Shown one piece after another: positions 20,838 through 33,200 of a stretch of 64,000 nt of DNA (position 1 is the stretch's first letter; every line of letters starts with the position of its first letter). The translations under genes were made by a program, and so were the position numbers. Under the pieces are notes generated by a model that worked only from the letters and a program-made list of their open reading frames with translations, was not told where the DNA came from and made no database searches. Where the stretch lies: assembly GCA_009746045.1 (NCBI GenBank), contig RPFO01000102.1, forward strand, positions 814,322 to 878,321, written 5' to 3'. This DNA is from Mesostigma viride (lineage: Eukaryota > Streptophyta > Mesostigmatophyceae > Mesostigmatales > Mesostigmataceae).

Positions 20838-21374
20838 GGCTATAACCATACATGTCGATACATTGATGATGTCATCGCTTTCGACAACCCTGATTTCGCA
20901 ACCCATTTGTATATCACCGCTGGTCTGCCTGGCATCTACCCGCAAGCGTCCCTCACATTAAAGCTCACGTCGGAGGATACTCATTGCAATTACCTCGATC
21001 TTAACATTACCCATAACAAGAAGGGCTGGCGTACGGCTGTCTATGATAAGCGCAAGGATCCTAAATACCAGCAAATTCCTTTTATTCGTTACCCCGATAT
21101 TCACAGTCTCCTTTCCCACACAGCAAAATATGGTGTTGTTCTTTCTCAGTTACATCGTTTTTCCCGTCTTTGTTCTTATCGTGTTGATTTCATCACGACT
21201 CTTGTTGAGCTCTTGCAGCGTTTATTGGTCAAAGACTATGACCGAGCCATTATGCTCCGTCAAGTCCGATGTTTTTTGCAACGTCACCCACATCTGTTCG
21301 GTGCTGCCCCTTGGCACAAGCTCTACAAACAGGTCGTGGACCGGCTGGATCGCATAGTATCTCCGCACATCTGA
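20838..21374 (+). pseudogene. Penelope-like reverse transcriptase, C-terminal fragment
   Basis: The open frame begins after the MITE and contains the RT catalytic box CRYIDDVIAF at about 20850. CNYLDLNITHNKKGW and a long thumb-like region (IPFIRYPDIHSLLSHTAKYG, SQLHRFSRLCS) follow, and the frame ends at 21374. The order YxDD, then a LDL box, then a segment of the Y-K-R...HP type recalls Penelope-like elements. The assignment is by pattern only, and another non-LTR class is possible. The N-terminal RT fingers are missing, probably because the MITE insertion or a truncation removed them. The 3' part of this frame (from 21230) recurs in inverted orientation at 47145-47844. Confidence 0.55.
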
Positions 21375-21921
21375 ACCCTGTGATGCCAGATCTCCTTTGC
21401 GGCCGTTCCGAGCTTGGCACTGGATTCGTTGTCCACATCGTCGCATCGCTGCCGCAACACGATGTTTTCTGGCATCCGCGGGCTTTTGGTTCCCGCCGCA
21501 CATTTGAAAGTGCTGTCCTCCGGCTTTTTGCCTTTGCACCGTGTGCAGTTCTTGGACGTTTGGAATCATGGCATGGCTAACGTGATGACTGACTAGCTAG
21601 ACCTTTTCAGTGGTTTTCCATTTGCGGGTATTTCCTCGTAAATGGTGGGAGAGCGATCGCAGCAACTGGTGCTCACCACTAGACACTCCCGGCCAGTTAG
21701 GCTAGAAACACACGCCCTGATCAAGCATGCTGTTTCCGGCCCCACCGTCTAGGTCATCTAGTCGCTCCACACGTAAGCCAGCCATAATTTCAATGCACAT
21801 TTCCATCACCATTCATCTTCATCATCCTGAACGACTCGAAAACGCGGAAAAGATAACGGCAGGCTCGAGCTACCATGGTCCGGATTCTCCCGATTTCTGG
21901 CCTGCGCTGGTTGTCTCTTTG
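21230..21921 (+). repeat. 3' portion of the Penelope-like element, copy 1
   Basis: This segment covers the RT C-terminus and 3' untranslated region up to the end CTGGTTGTCTCTTTG, followed by GATA. It is nearly identical, in reverse orientation, to 47145-47844. It defines the 3' terminus that recurs in several micro-insertions. 21922-22207 holds nothing recognisable. Confidence 0.85.
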
Positions 21922-22207
21922 ATAAGTTTGCAAAAAAAAAGTCTGTAAGTCCGGGCAAAGGTGAACAGGAGGAAAAAATATGATAATTAATTGATTAATT
22001 AATTGTCCATTCTTGATTGGATAATGCATCCACAGAAGGGAGACCATTTTTGATAGCATGTGAAGAAATGCATGCCTCTAAACATAATGTTGAGGTAGTA
22101 AATATATGACCAGGCCTGGAGCACACCTTGTCTATTGAAACAATAGCATAAGCTGCACATTGTTTCCTGCTATACACGTTAAGCTCCAGAAGATAACGAG
22201 GAAGATA

Positions 22208-23641
<1,434 letters not shown>

Positions 23642-23819
23642 TCATGCGCTTTGGTCTCACGTAAAAGGCGCTGAAAGGTTGAGCCAAAAATGTCGATGAT
23701 ATCCGATGGCCACCGTGCCAAGTTGACGGTCGATGTCAGTTCAAATCTCGGGTAGCTAATAATAGCTCGGGTAACCGTCCGTCCGTTCTGCAAATGACAC
23801 GGAATGGGGCTGTGAGATA

Positions 23820-24085
23820 CAGTACAGTATGAGCAGGAGGGGTGACATCTCCAAGCGAATTTTCCTGGATACTAGGGGCCCGTCCCAGGGCCTGACTGCT
23901 GCGGTAAGCGCCGGCCCCTGAATTGAAATAGGGGCTGGCGAGTAAAACGAGGGTCGGCGGCGGTGGCCCCGTATTACAGTACTGGCCCCCAATAGCGCAG
24001 CGCTATGTGGCCGAGCTGCGGCACCACGTGGCAAGATGAGGCGCCACGTGGCTTTACGAGGCGCCACGTGGCTTGATGCCGGCAT
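23820..24085. repeat. Dispersed repeat with CCACGTGG boxes, copy 1
   Basis: A diverged copy of the sequence at 38850-39115, in inverted orientation. One end reads CAGGAGGGGTGACAT and the other contains GCCACGTGGC. Three CACGTG cores occur at about 24026, 24051 and 24064. It lies in the upstream region of the tubulin gene, so it could contribute G-box-like sites, although its repeat nature argues for a MITE origin. Confidence 0.6.
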
Positions 24086-24091
24086 GCCTCT

Positions 24092-24212
24092 CCGGCGACA
24101 GGCGAAATCGCCTGTCGCCGATTTCTGGGCAAGACATATCCGGTGAAATGGGTGTTAGTTTATTTCCATACAAGCTTAAGGGGGGGGGGATGCTTCGCAT
24201 CCCCCCCCAAAA
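24092..24212. other. Two strong hairpins
   Basis: The first hairpin has 13-bp arms (CGGCGACAGGCGA / TCGCCTGTCGCCG, around 24096-24123). The second has G-tract arms (GGGGGGGATGC / GCATCCCCCCC, around 24182-24208). They lie at the left side of the Helitron-related region. Helitron 3' ends carry a GC-rich hairpin, but I see no CTRR terminus at the right spacing, so a role is unproven. Confidence 0.5.
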
Positions 24213-24680
24213 GAAGCCGTAAAGAAGCCGTAGTCGACGGAGTTTCGATGCGTTGAACTGGGAAAATTGATTGAGAGCTTCTGGGAGTTTTGCTTTCCGA
24301 TTGCGATACGGAAGATTTCGGTCGAGATTGCGCTCAGTTTGGTTTTTCAAGTAACCGTAAATCGATAGAAGCAAAAGAAGATGAGTTGACAACTTGTAGA
24401 TACGGAATCTTCTGAATAAATGAGAGAAAGAAATGTCGTCAAGGCCGGGTGCATCTGTATGGAGCGTGTGTTGCGGTGAGTGGGGATAGCTGATGCATCG
24501 TTGAGTAGTGGCGGTGTTGTTTTCCTGTGTTTCTCAGTCGTTGCGGCTTCGGAGTCTGTGTTTCTTGAGCCTTCGAGTTGTGTATCAGTTTGAGACGATC
24601 GTTTAGTCCTGTACTGGATTTTATTTCGCGGACCAGTGCTGGAGTTCAAGAACGATCGTTTAAGATTTTCTCTCTTTGGC

Positions 24681-26026
24681 ATGGTCGATGATCGGTAAGC
24701 AACGCAATTTTCATCTGTCGCAATTCAGATTTCTTTTTATTATCATCATGAGCTTTTCGCATTTTGAGCTTCGTGGAACATTCATGGGCGGTGGCAAGAC
24801 GTATGTTCGTAGGGGGGGGAGTAGTAGCCGGAATGAAGAATATTTCGGTCTTTTGGTTGTTGATGCAAACACGGATGTGAAAATTTGCGGGTCAAACTGG
24901 GCAATGGATAGCGAGATTCAAGAAATGCTTTCTGGCAAGTCATATTCGATCAGTGGTAATTATTTCCGTCAAGAAGACAATAAGTATTTTTCCATGTAAG
25001 CTTTTAATGGTTTTAGTCGTCTTGGCATTTAGTTATTGATTTGCTGAAGTCGCTTATTGGTGAAGAAGACGTCTTATTGTGTTAGCCGTCTCTTTTGCTG
25101 TGCTTTCATTTTTTCTTTGGATGCATATATTGCAATCTCGTTTCTTTTACAGGACGGTGTATTACCCTCGTGTGATCAAGCCGATCGAGCATATTGACGA
25201 GATTCCTAACGTCGTTCTTCATTTGCGGGACAATCTGCGAGGTCTTAGCGATGGTGATTGTGTTGATCTGCTGGGCTACCTCGTCAGCATCCAGAAGGAC
25301 ATGAAGCTCAGGGATCGACCTATTCATTTCAGTTTGATTGACTTGGATATTGGTGAGGGATCGCCTTTGCGGTTGTCTGTGTGGGAAGAGGTCGATCGTG
25401 AACTTCTGGCACGCCAAGACGAGATTGTGCTACTTGGACTGAAGAATGTCCACGTGGAATGTCGTGATGGCAGGCCGCCCAGGTTCCAGATCGAAAGGGA
25501 TACTCTCATCTTTATCGATCCTGTCGAGTACCGAGGTAGGGTGCCAAAGCCTATGGGTAGTTTGGGTACAATGAGTCAGTGGGTTTCTGATCAAGCTGAT
25601 GATCTGCCGGTGAAGGCTTTGGGAGATTTCAAGAAAGCTGCAGTTCCCGATGTCGCCATCGTCGCTGTGAAGTTGTTGGGCCTCCGGAAGAATTGCGTGT
25701 TGTACATGGCGTGCACGGGTTGTGGGAAGAAGTCGTGCACGTGCATCCAATCTCCTGGAACTACCAACCCGCGTTTTCATGGGCTGGCGGATGTTGCGGA
25801 AGGTGATGAGTCGATGGAGCTCAGTTTATTTGACCATACTTCAGCGATTCTTGGCAAGACTGTCGAAGAAGTGGCTATTTTACAACGTGACGATCCGGCG
25901 GAGTTCGAGAAACTGGTTGACAGTTGTGGGGGTCATCGGTCTTCGCTCATGAAGCTTACCTTGAGGAAGTCTTCTGAAGATATGCGTCGTGGGATTAAGG
26001 TGCTCGAGCTATCTTTTGTGAATTGA
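24681..26026 (+). CDS. RPA1-like single-strand DNA-binding protein (Helitron-associated)
   Basis: A spliced gene that looks like the OB-fold replication protein A large-subunit homologues carried by many Helitrons, which bind single-stranded DNA during rolling-circle transposition. Proposed exons are 24681-24694, 24753-24995 and 25153-26026. The last intron (24996-25152) has GTAAGC and TTTTACAG borders, and the spliced frame reads KYFS-M-TVYYPRV. The first intron (24695-24752) gives the start MVDDRFSHFELRGTF and is less certain. Exon 3 has OB-fold segments, a zinc-ribbon-like CTGCGKKSCTC and an RPA-C-type motif, LSLFDHTSAILGKTVEEV. It converges with the Rep/helicase gene on the other strand. 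Without splicing, the frame around 25079-25152 is intronic. Confidence 0.7.
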
Positions 26027-26782
26027 GTTGTCTTTGTTTACACCACGAGTTGACGCTTTGTTAGTTGCGACTTGTGTGTTGACATTCCAACTTGGCGATG
26101 ATTTGCTTCCTAGAACTTATTACTTCATCTGGTGTGTTCATCTGAGTTTTGATTTAAATGATTCATTTAAATGGGTCTATGATCATATAAGACAATCGTC
26201 CTTGATGTGAGATAACTTTATATTGCGACTTTTCAGGTAGATAAGAATGAGCATTATTTATTTTATTTCATTTTAGGCTTTGCTAGAAACATAGATCTAT
26301 TACAGCTTGAGGGGGGGACGACCATAACTCTAGTAGTCGATTGGATTCGTTCGCTGACAGGCGGCAGCCCGGTCCGTAGTAGGACGGTCCCCACCCACCC
26401 ACCCACCCACCCGGAGGGCGGAGGCCATTCGCCGCCTCAGTGAGACGCGCCAGCAGTGAGGCGAGGTCGTCCAGGCATAGTTGTCTCGGTTCATAAGTCA
26501 GCTAGTATGTGGGCAATTAATTAATTAGTTTGCATGTAAGCTAAAATCATGTATGTCCGATGTTGGTACTAATCCTAATTCTAGTGTACGCTGAGTAGTA
26601 ATATTAGACATACTGGGCATTTTAATGGTTGTCTCCTTGATACTGGGCATCCGATAGAAGGATAGATTTATTACAACTTGAATTCACAGGTGAGACATAT
26701 TGGGCATCCGATCATACAGAAGCATCATGCTGAACAGAAGCATGCAGAGTCACAGGATCGGCTTTGCTAGATGTTACAGCTT
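26027..26782. other. Non-coding region between the RPA-like and Rep/helicase genes
   Basis: No convincing coding sequence. It holds an ACCC tandem tract (about 26391-26411), several copies of the phrase TACTGGGCAT/TATTGGGCAT, and one retroposon micro-insertion at 26621-26639. Confidence 0.6.
26621..26639 (+). mobile_element. 19-bp retroposon micro-insertion
   Basis: TTTAATGGTTGTCTCCTTG carries the 3'-terminal tag of the Penelope-like element (GGTTGTCTCYTTG). The 11-base sequence ATACTGGGCAT flanks it exactly on both sides (26610-26620 and 26640-26650). Confidence 0.7.
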
Positions 26783-27220
26783 TCACAGGTGTGAGATGTC
26801 TGGTATGCGCACCGTGAATTCTTGCCTTTCCTGCTCGATTGTGTCTACGCGCAATTCAATGCGGTTAGGACGATGTGACTCGTCCCACTGTTGCAGCAGG
26901 CTCGCCGTCGCGGGCAGCTGTTCTAACAGGGCTTCCTGCACCCCTGCGTCGACGTAGCCGTAAGGGAATGCGCGACTCGCCGGCTGTTGTCGGCGTCTTA
27001 GGATGTCGGCGACGTCGATGCCCGCCTGTTCGAATGTGTCGCGATATCGTGTGACGATTTGGTCCCAATTGTGTGGCGTATGGAACGTGGGCACATGCGC
27101 GGCGTTCGCGACGTGCTGCAACATCGCCACGAACACTTCTGAATGCGTTTGTGCTGGTGGAGGTAGGACGCGATTACGCTCGTGATCATCTCGCATGGGT
27201 CGACGTCCGGCCGATGCCAA
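26783..27220 (-). CDS. C-terminal extension of the Helitron Rep/helicase locus (frame-shifted)
   Basis: This frame continues the coding potential beyond the RING-like finger after a one-base phase change near 27200. It reads MRDDHERNRVLPPPAQTHSE, then WDQIVTRYRDTFEQAGIDVA and RIELRVDTIEQERQEFTVRI, and ends at 26783. It looks like an authentic globular or helical protein, but no family is recognised. It may be the true C-terminus of the helicase protein, separated by an indel, or an exon of a captured gene. Confidence 0.4.
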   Translation of the reverse strand: MASAGRRPMRDDHERNRVLPPPAQTHSEVFVAMLQHVANAAHVPTFHTPHNWDQIVTRYRDTFEQAGIDVADILRRRQQPASRAFPYGYVDAGVQEALLEQLPATASLLQQWDESHRPNRIELRVDTIEQERQEFTVRIPDISHL

Positions 27221-28637
27221 TGTGGCGCCGGCAGAGCATGCAATGCACGTCGTCTATTCTGCATGTCGTGGCCCATCGGCGTAGGCACGCGAGGTGGACG
27301 TTCTTCCAATGATCGCAATCGCGCCACATAAAGCTGCCACACGCCAGTACCTCCCTGCCGTCATCGTCGTCGACGGGGGTGAGACAGATGACGCAGTTCG
27401 TTTCTTCGTCGGGGCGCGTCGTGTCGTCGTTGGGTGCCGTCGCGTCGGTTGACGTAGCTGGTGCCGGCGGTACGGTCTCGCCGGCTGTTGCGATCGTGGG
27501 TGGCGGTCCGTCGGGCTCGTCGACCGGCGTGCGTGGGAGTAGAAGCTCCTGGAACACGATGTTCTGCGTGCGCACGCGGCCGTCGGGCTCGATCTGAGAC
27601 GGGTCCACGAGTAGCAGGAGGCCGTCACGACTGCCCAGGACTCGGCTGATGGCTACGCCGAGTTGCCCGTGGTCAAACAGCCGTCTCCGAAGGTCGACGA
27701 CCACCCGGCTGAGTGATCGCGACTGCACGCCGTGCATCGTCGTGCCGCCGTAGTACATCAACGGGAATTGGTGCCGATGGATCAAGATCGTCCCTGCGCG
27801 ACCGCGACCGGCTGATTCGCCCAGGCGGAAGGGGAATGTGATGGTAGGCAGCGTGATCTGTTCCCCCTGTACGCCGTCTGCGTCGACGTGCCTGACGACG
27901 ACGACGTGAGCGCCGATGCGGTCGAGGATGACCGTCTGACGGCGCGCCAGACGTGCTCCGTGCAGGTTTCTTGCGATCGAGTAGACCTCCCCTTCTCGTA
28001 ACGCCAGCTCGCTGTCTGGTATCGTCGGCGAGCGGAAATGCGCCATGGTCGCCTCCGCGTCGCGGACGACGTGGTCGCGCTGCTCTTCGATGACCTGATG
28101 TCGCGCCAACGCCGTCCTGTGGATGGTTGTCCTCGTCGCCTCGGTCGCTCGCGCCGCGATGCGCGACTGCAGATTCTCGTTGAATGTTGTCGCGTCCGCG
28201 TTCACCGACGCGATGTATTGGTGCGCGCATACTTGCGCGGCGTGGGCGTTCTCGCCGTCTAGTATGTTGTCCGGGAAAACGAATTGCGCCGCGACGGCGA
28301 GCTCGCTTGTTCGCGGCAGCCATGCTGGCAACAGCACGTTTCCGTCGTTGTCGGTCGGGTGAGTGCCGTCAACGATCGTGTCGATCAAGGCTGCCAACTC
28401 GGGATCCGCGTTGGCGCGGTGATTCGTGATCAGAGTGCGCACTTCGACTTGGTCGCGCCACCACGGCAGGTGATGGATCATCGTCTGGGCCCGCTGCGAC
28501 GGGTCTGTCACGCCCACCGTCACCGGGGGCGTCTGGCGGAAGTCGCCGGCCAGGATGACGATCGGCACGCCGCCGAATGCGTGGCGCTCGCTCCCTCGCT
28601 CGCGGCAATCGGCGGCGCGTTCGGAGACGGCGTCCAT
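27186..28637 (-). CDS. Helitron PIF1-type helicase C-terminal half with RING-like finger
   Basis: This is the second half of the Helitron replicase-helicase. It starts with MDAVSERAADC and the PIF1 motif PIVILAGDFRQTPPV, then has VRTLITNHRAN and SFALRLG-type segments ending in QLGVAISRVLGSRDGLLLL (motif VI region). After a Thr/Pro-rich linker, a RING-like zinc finger follows (CVICLTPVDDDDGREVLACG, CDHWKNVHLACLRRW, CMLC). Such a finger is unusual at this position and suggests a fused or captured domain. The N-terminal half lies at 30226-33640. The 1,580-bp hAT element between them, with an 8-bp duplication, is the sole break, and removing it restores one reading frame. Confidence 0.85.
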   Translation of the reverse strand: MDAVSERAADCRERGSERHAFGGVPIVILAGDFRQTPPVTVGVTDPSQRAQTMIHHLPWWRDQVEVRTLITNHRANADPELAALIDTIVDGTHPTDNDGNVLLPAWLPRTSELAVAAQFVFPDNILDGENAHAAQVCAHQYIASVNADATTFNENLQSRIAARATEATRTTIHRTALARHQVIEEQRDHVVRDAEATMAHFRSPTIPDSELALREGEVYSIARNLHGARLARRQTVILDRIGAHVVVVRHVDADGVQGEQITLPTITFPFRLGESAGRGRAGTILIHRHQFPLMYYGGTTMHGVQSRSLSRVVVDLRRRLFDHGQLGVAISRVLGSRDGLLLLVDPSQIEPDGRVRTQNIVFQELLLPRTPVDEPDGPPPTIATAGETVPPAPATSTDATAPNDDTTRPDEETNCVICLTPVDDDDGREVLACGSFMWRDCDHWKNVHLACLRRWATTCRIDDVHCMLCRRHIGIGRTSTHAR

Positions 28638-28645
28638 GTCCCTGG
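28638..28645. other. 8-bp target site duplication (left) of the hAT insertion
   Basis: GTCCCTGG here matches 30226-30233 exactly. An 8-bp duplication is diagnostic of hAT-type transposition. Confidence 0.9.
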
Positions 28646-28969
28646 CCGGGTTGGCAAATACGGGTACGGGGTATAATACGCGGACCTAAAATACGCGTAT
28701 TATACGTGGGGGGTGTAAAATACGCGGCGGTAAAATACGCGACAGTTTTTGTGGTCCAATTGTCAGTCACCCAATTAGCACGCTCCTTGATGATGGTCAT
28801 GCAGTTATTGCAACTGAAATTTGGTGTATATGCTTATTTATTAACATCTTCCATTAATTTATGCCCTGCAATCCTATCTGATTATGATTTGTTAAATGCT
28901 GGGGGGAGCAGACTGCAACGGGAACTGTAAGGAATCAATTAATTAGTTAATTGTAAGGAAAGCCATCCA

Positions 28970-29755
28970 CTATATAATGCATGAGAGGACATAAGACACA
29001 ACTAAGGACCATGCTCTCAAGGATCCCACAACAAGCTCCATACACATACACACATGTGCACACACATTCATCATTGACAAAATCACAACAGCAGAGGATA
29101 TATAAGACACAAGGACCTTGCTCTCAAGGATCCCACAACAAGCTCCATACACATACACACATGTGCACACACATTCATCATTGACAAAATGCACAACAGC
29201 AGAGCCACCCAACAACTTCCGAGAAGTATGGGTGACGTGCCCTCCTTTGTACTGGATCATGCCGGCCACCATCTGCTTGAAAGAGGCGCTCTCAGCCGCA
29301 TTGAAAGCAATGCCGTTCTCGATAAAAAATTCGGCAGCCAGCAGCTGGACACCTTGTTCGTCGACGGGAACCAGCCATTTGGTGATGCTCAGCTGGCCTT
29401 TGCTGGGAACCGACGACAAGTCAGCCGGCGCAGCCCCTCCTATCTCCGCCATTGCCCTGTTCAAATTGTGATGCTTCTTGGCGTCTGACTTCTGCAACTT
29501 GTTGTTAGCAATCCTTAGAAACCTGCTCCGGATATTCGGTGGAATTTTGTCGCAGGGTAACATCCCTTCCCCTGCGATTCCGGCAAAGTGTGCACGGACT
29601 CGGAATACGCTGATTGGCCCCGCCTTGTAGGAGAAGTTCTTGTTGCAAAATGAGCAGAACATCCTCGACACATACTGCGTTGTGTTACTAACAGCATCTG
29701 TGACTGCTTCTTTCTTCTCGACAACGAAATCCCATTCAGGCCCTTTCTTCGGCAT
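28970..29755 (-). pseudogene. Truncated hAT transposase (BED-type finger N-terminus)
   Basis: The likely start is MPKKGPEWDFVVEKKEAV at about 29755. A BED/TTF-like zinc finger follows (CSFCNKNFSYKAG ... VRAHFAGIAGEGMLPCDKIP). A spacer then leads to IAFNAAESASFKQMVAGM and SRKLLGGS, the usual beginning of the hAT catalytic region. There the protein dissolves into a tandem duplication of about 106 bp (28985-29205) with no catalytic domain. This is a deletion derivative of an autonomous hAT gene. It is not closely similar to the hAT transposase at 60740-63651. Confidence 0.75.
28985..29205. repeat. Tandem duplication, period about 106 bp (two copies)
   Basis: Two copies of a block holding GCTCTCAAGGATCCCACAAC and a CACACATGTGCACACAC tract lie side by side inside the hAT derivative. 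Confidence 0.85.
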
Positions 29756-30225
29756 GGCTGCAAATCGAAAATGGCTGCACACTACCGCACAGTCGCACTG
29801 GCCTCGTCGTCGCTATATTTCCAGGTAAATAGGTGTACGTTTATTCCAAATATAGCCAGTAGGTAATCCCGTCGTCGTCGCTATATTGCATTACACCGTC
29901 AGTAGCACAGCTGGCATTTGCTGGCATTATGCGTTATGTACCTAGTCCTAGCTGTCTCCTACCGGCCAAAGATTTTGCAAGGCTTGCGCTTTATGGAAAG
30001 AACTGTACGCATCTACTTCTAGTAGTAAAAATCTCAAATGTGCAGTGAACGCGCCGCGCCCAGAACCTGGGCACCGCGCCAGTGCCCGCTGCCCGCTGGT
30101 ACCCCCGAAAAATTCTAAGTCCAAACCGCGTATTCTGAAGTTAAGTACGCGTATATACTGCGGAGGCCTTCAGTGTACGTTTTCCCGTATTTTTGCGGCT
30201 CCGTACGGCGTACTGACCAACCCGG

Positions 30226-33200
30226 GTCCCTGGCGTTTGTGCTCGCCGCCTCGTCCCAAAGGATGACGTCCAGCCTCCTCATGAACTCGCCCATGCCCGA
30301 CGCGCTCTCGAACTGGCATCGGATCGGCTCCATCGACAATCGCTCGTCGCCCGCGTGCACGGCGATATGGAATCGCGCGTGCGCCGTCGTGGCGGTGGCG
30401 TACTGCGATGCTGCGATGCCCGTGGATGCGACGATGGTCATCAGACGGTCGGGGGGCAGCAGTCTGCTGTCCACGATGAGCCTGGCGATGATCATTCGCA
30501 TTAGGAAGGTCTTGCCTCGTCCGGGCCCGCCCTCGATGAAGAAGATCCGCGACGGCGGAGGCGGCTCACCGTGCTCGTCGGCGTCGCGATGCTCGGTCAG
30601 CGCGTCGACGATCTCGTCGAGGATGCGATGCTGTTCGTCGGCCAGCCTTCGGTCGTGATCTCGCAGAAAGTCCCGTGACTCGCCGCGCATGCGTTCCCTT
30701 TCCTCCATTGCTTCGCGGACGACCGTCGGCATGGTCTGATGACGACCGGACTGCAGTCGCTCTCGCCATCGCTGCGCGCGGTCGTCCCAGTCGGGCAGGC
30801 CGAGCTCGGCGAAGGAGCGGCCGGACTGTCGGACGCGAATGTCGAACCACGCGATCAGCTCGTCTTGCCGGTCTTGTCGACCACGCTCTGCCGCGTGCGT
30901 GAAATCTGAAGTCAGTGCGTGAAGCAGCTGCTCGTCCTCGATGGCGCGCGCGATGCCCAGCGCGCCGTCCTCGAGCATGATCGTCGCCATGACTCGCAGG
31001 TTTCGAGGCGTCGCGCCCATGTCGATCGCTTCGCGGATCGCGACCTCGATCTCGTCGTCGAGCGACAGGAAACCCAGCGCGACCGCCGCCTCCTGAAAAG
31101 TCGCGTACTCGAGCCCTCTCACGGTGCGCAATTCGCGAATCGTCCTCGGCTGTCGGTGTCTCCCGGTGGCGAAGGGCGGGTTGCCGTGGCGAAGGATCAG
31201 AAGCAACGACCACATCTCGACCTCGCTCGGCCGCACCGACAGGATGCGGCTGACGATGCCGCGGACGCCGCCGCGCCGTTCTCTGCGTCCGCGCACGTAC
31301 CTCTTGAAGCCGCTCGCCTCCGTGAACCCGTCTGGCACGTCGGCGAGCGACGTCGACCTTCTCACGATCCGGTACGTTTCGTGGTAGTCCCTCATGCCGA
31401 GCGCGTCGTACGGTTCGCCCGCTGGGCGGTGCAGCCATCGCTCCATGTCTGTCGGGCCGCGGGATTCCCCCGTTGCGTTCACCCCCGTGCCTTCGTCCCT
31501 CTCCTCGTCCCCGTCATCGTGTCCGCGGTCGTGCTCGTCTTCGGCGTCGTGCTCGATCGCGCCTCGCGTCGACCAGTACTCGTCGTCGTCGACGCGTCTC
31601 GCCTCGCCCTGCTCCATCGGGACCAGGAACGACAGCCGCAAGACGGACGGCTGTATCGTGACGAGCGGGAATGTATGCCCTCCCAGGATTCGCCAGCACC
31701 CCTGCATGCTGCCGGTGCGACGGCTCATCGCGAACAGGAGCCCGCGGTCGCTCGGGTTGATGCCGAGACTCATCAGGACCGTGTCGTCGATGCGCCCCGA
31801 GGGTAGCAGGTACTCGAGCAGGTACTCGTAGACGCCTATCGACCCGAGCACCTCGGCGCAGACGTGGCCGCCCCACGCTCTCAATATGACGAGCTGCGTG
31901 GGCACGAGCAGGGCGTACTCGGGGCGTCGACGACGGTACACGACTCGCCCGTTCTCGTTCACCGTCGTCTGCGGCGCTAGCGGCATCGGGTACCCCCACA
32001 CGCACGTCCCCGTCAGGCCCAGGCATCGGTCCGAGTGGTGGTGCACCTGGTAGCGGCGCATCAGTTCGCGCAGTTCCGGATCGTCGGGCGCCTCGGCCGT
32101 TATGAGTCGGTCGATCTCGGCGTATGTGAGCGGCGGCGTCGTCGGGTCGCTCGAGCGCGAGAACACGATGTGTACGTGCGGCAGCCCGCCGTGTTGGAAC
32201 TGGATTACCTCGATCCACGTGTCAGGCTCCTCGTTCCCGCAGAAGACCTGTCGCAATATCGGCCTGACTCGTCGCAGTCGGGCATTGAAGATTCGGCACA
32301 CCATGTCGAACCGGTCTGCCGCGGTCATGCCCTCGAGCAGTTCTGCCCTGATCTCCGGCCAGTTCGGGTTCGCGGTCAGCGTGATGAAGAAGTGCGGCCG
32401 TCCGCCGCCGGTGCTACCGCTGCAGACGGCCAACGCGTCGTCCAGATGCGCGCGATACCAGGCCGGGCCGCCGACGAACGAATGCGACAAATACGTCTCG
32501 CCAGCTGCACCGTGCGTCCTCCGTCTCTCGAAATCGATGTGGGCATCGTCCACCCTGGTAAAGCTCTCGCAGGCGAAGGCCTGCGACAGCCGTCCCATCT
32601 GCGTCTGAAATCCGGCTCGCAAGATGCCCCCGCGAGCCCATCGACTCAACGTCGTTCCTCGTTCCGGGCTCCACGCCTGTTCCTCCAACCCGTCCGGAAA
32701 GAGGATCGGGTACTGAGCGAGCTCGTACAGTGGGCTCAACACGCTGACGCGCGTCGGCCTGTCTTCCGCGACGTGTTGTAGTAGGAATGTCCTGACCTCT
32801 TCTTGCCGCTCGCTCCCCGTGGTGACGTCGTACAGTAGTCGAACGACACCGATCTCGTCGTCGTCAACCCGCTCGCGCTCTCCGACGACGTGCACGTGAA
32901 AAGGGACAGCCTGGCTGACACGATCGCGTAGCTGCTCGCCCCCTTGCGCTGGTCGATACGTCTGCACGACGCGATTCGAACGCGCCAAGTCGCGCCTCAG
33001 GTCGCGCAGCGCGTCCGGGTGCCTGCGTATGAGCTGCTCCCACTCGCCACCGCGGGCTTCGCCGCCCAGTGCTTGGTCTTGGCGTGCCGAGTCTCGGTCC
33101 GAGTCGTGCATGATCCAGCGGTGCGGGCCCGAGGTCGGCTCGGACGCAGCTCTGATGATGTGGTACGCCCGACCCAATAGCACGACGTTATGTGTCGCAC

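Larger units (their letters stand above)
28646..30225 (-). mobile_element. hAT-derived transposon inserted in the Helitron helicase gene
   Basis: A 1,580-bp element bounded by imperfect terminal inverted repeats that start CCGGGTTGG (left) and end CCAACCCGG (right), continuing to about 24 bases through a TACG core. Subterminal AAATACGCG-type motifs recur near both ends, as is typical of hAT transposase binding sites. Exact GTCCCTGG duplications flank it. It carries only the N-terminal part of a transposase, so it is non-autonomous. It sits between the Walker B box (LWDEAAST) and the GDFRQ motif of the helicase. Confidence 0.92.

Noticed and set aside
25079-25152. Hydrophobic N-terminus (SFAVLSFFLWMHIL) as a membrane segment of the RPA-like protein
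   Set aside because: It is intron sequence: a TTTTACAG acceptor at 25152 joins exon 3 in frame to the upstream exon.
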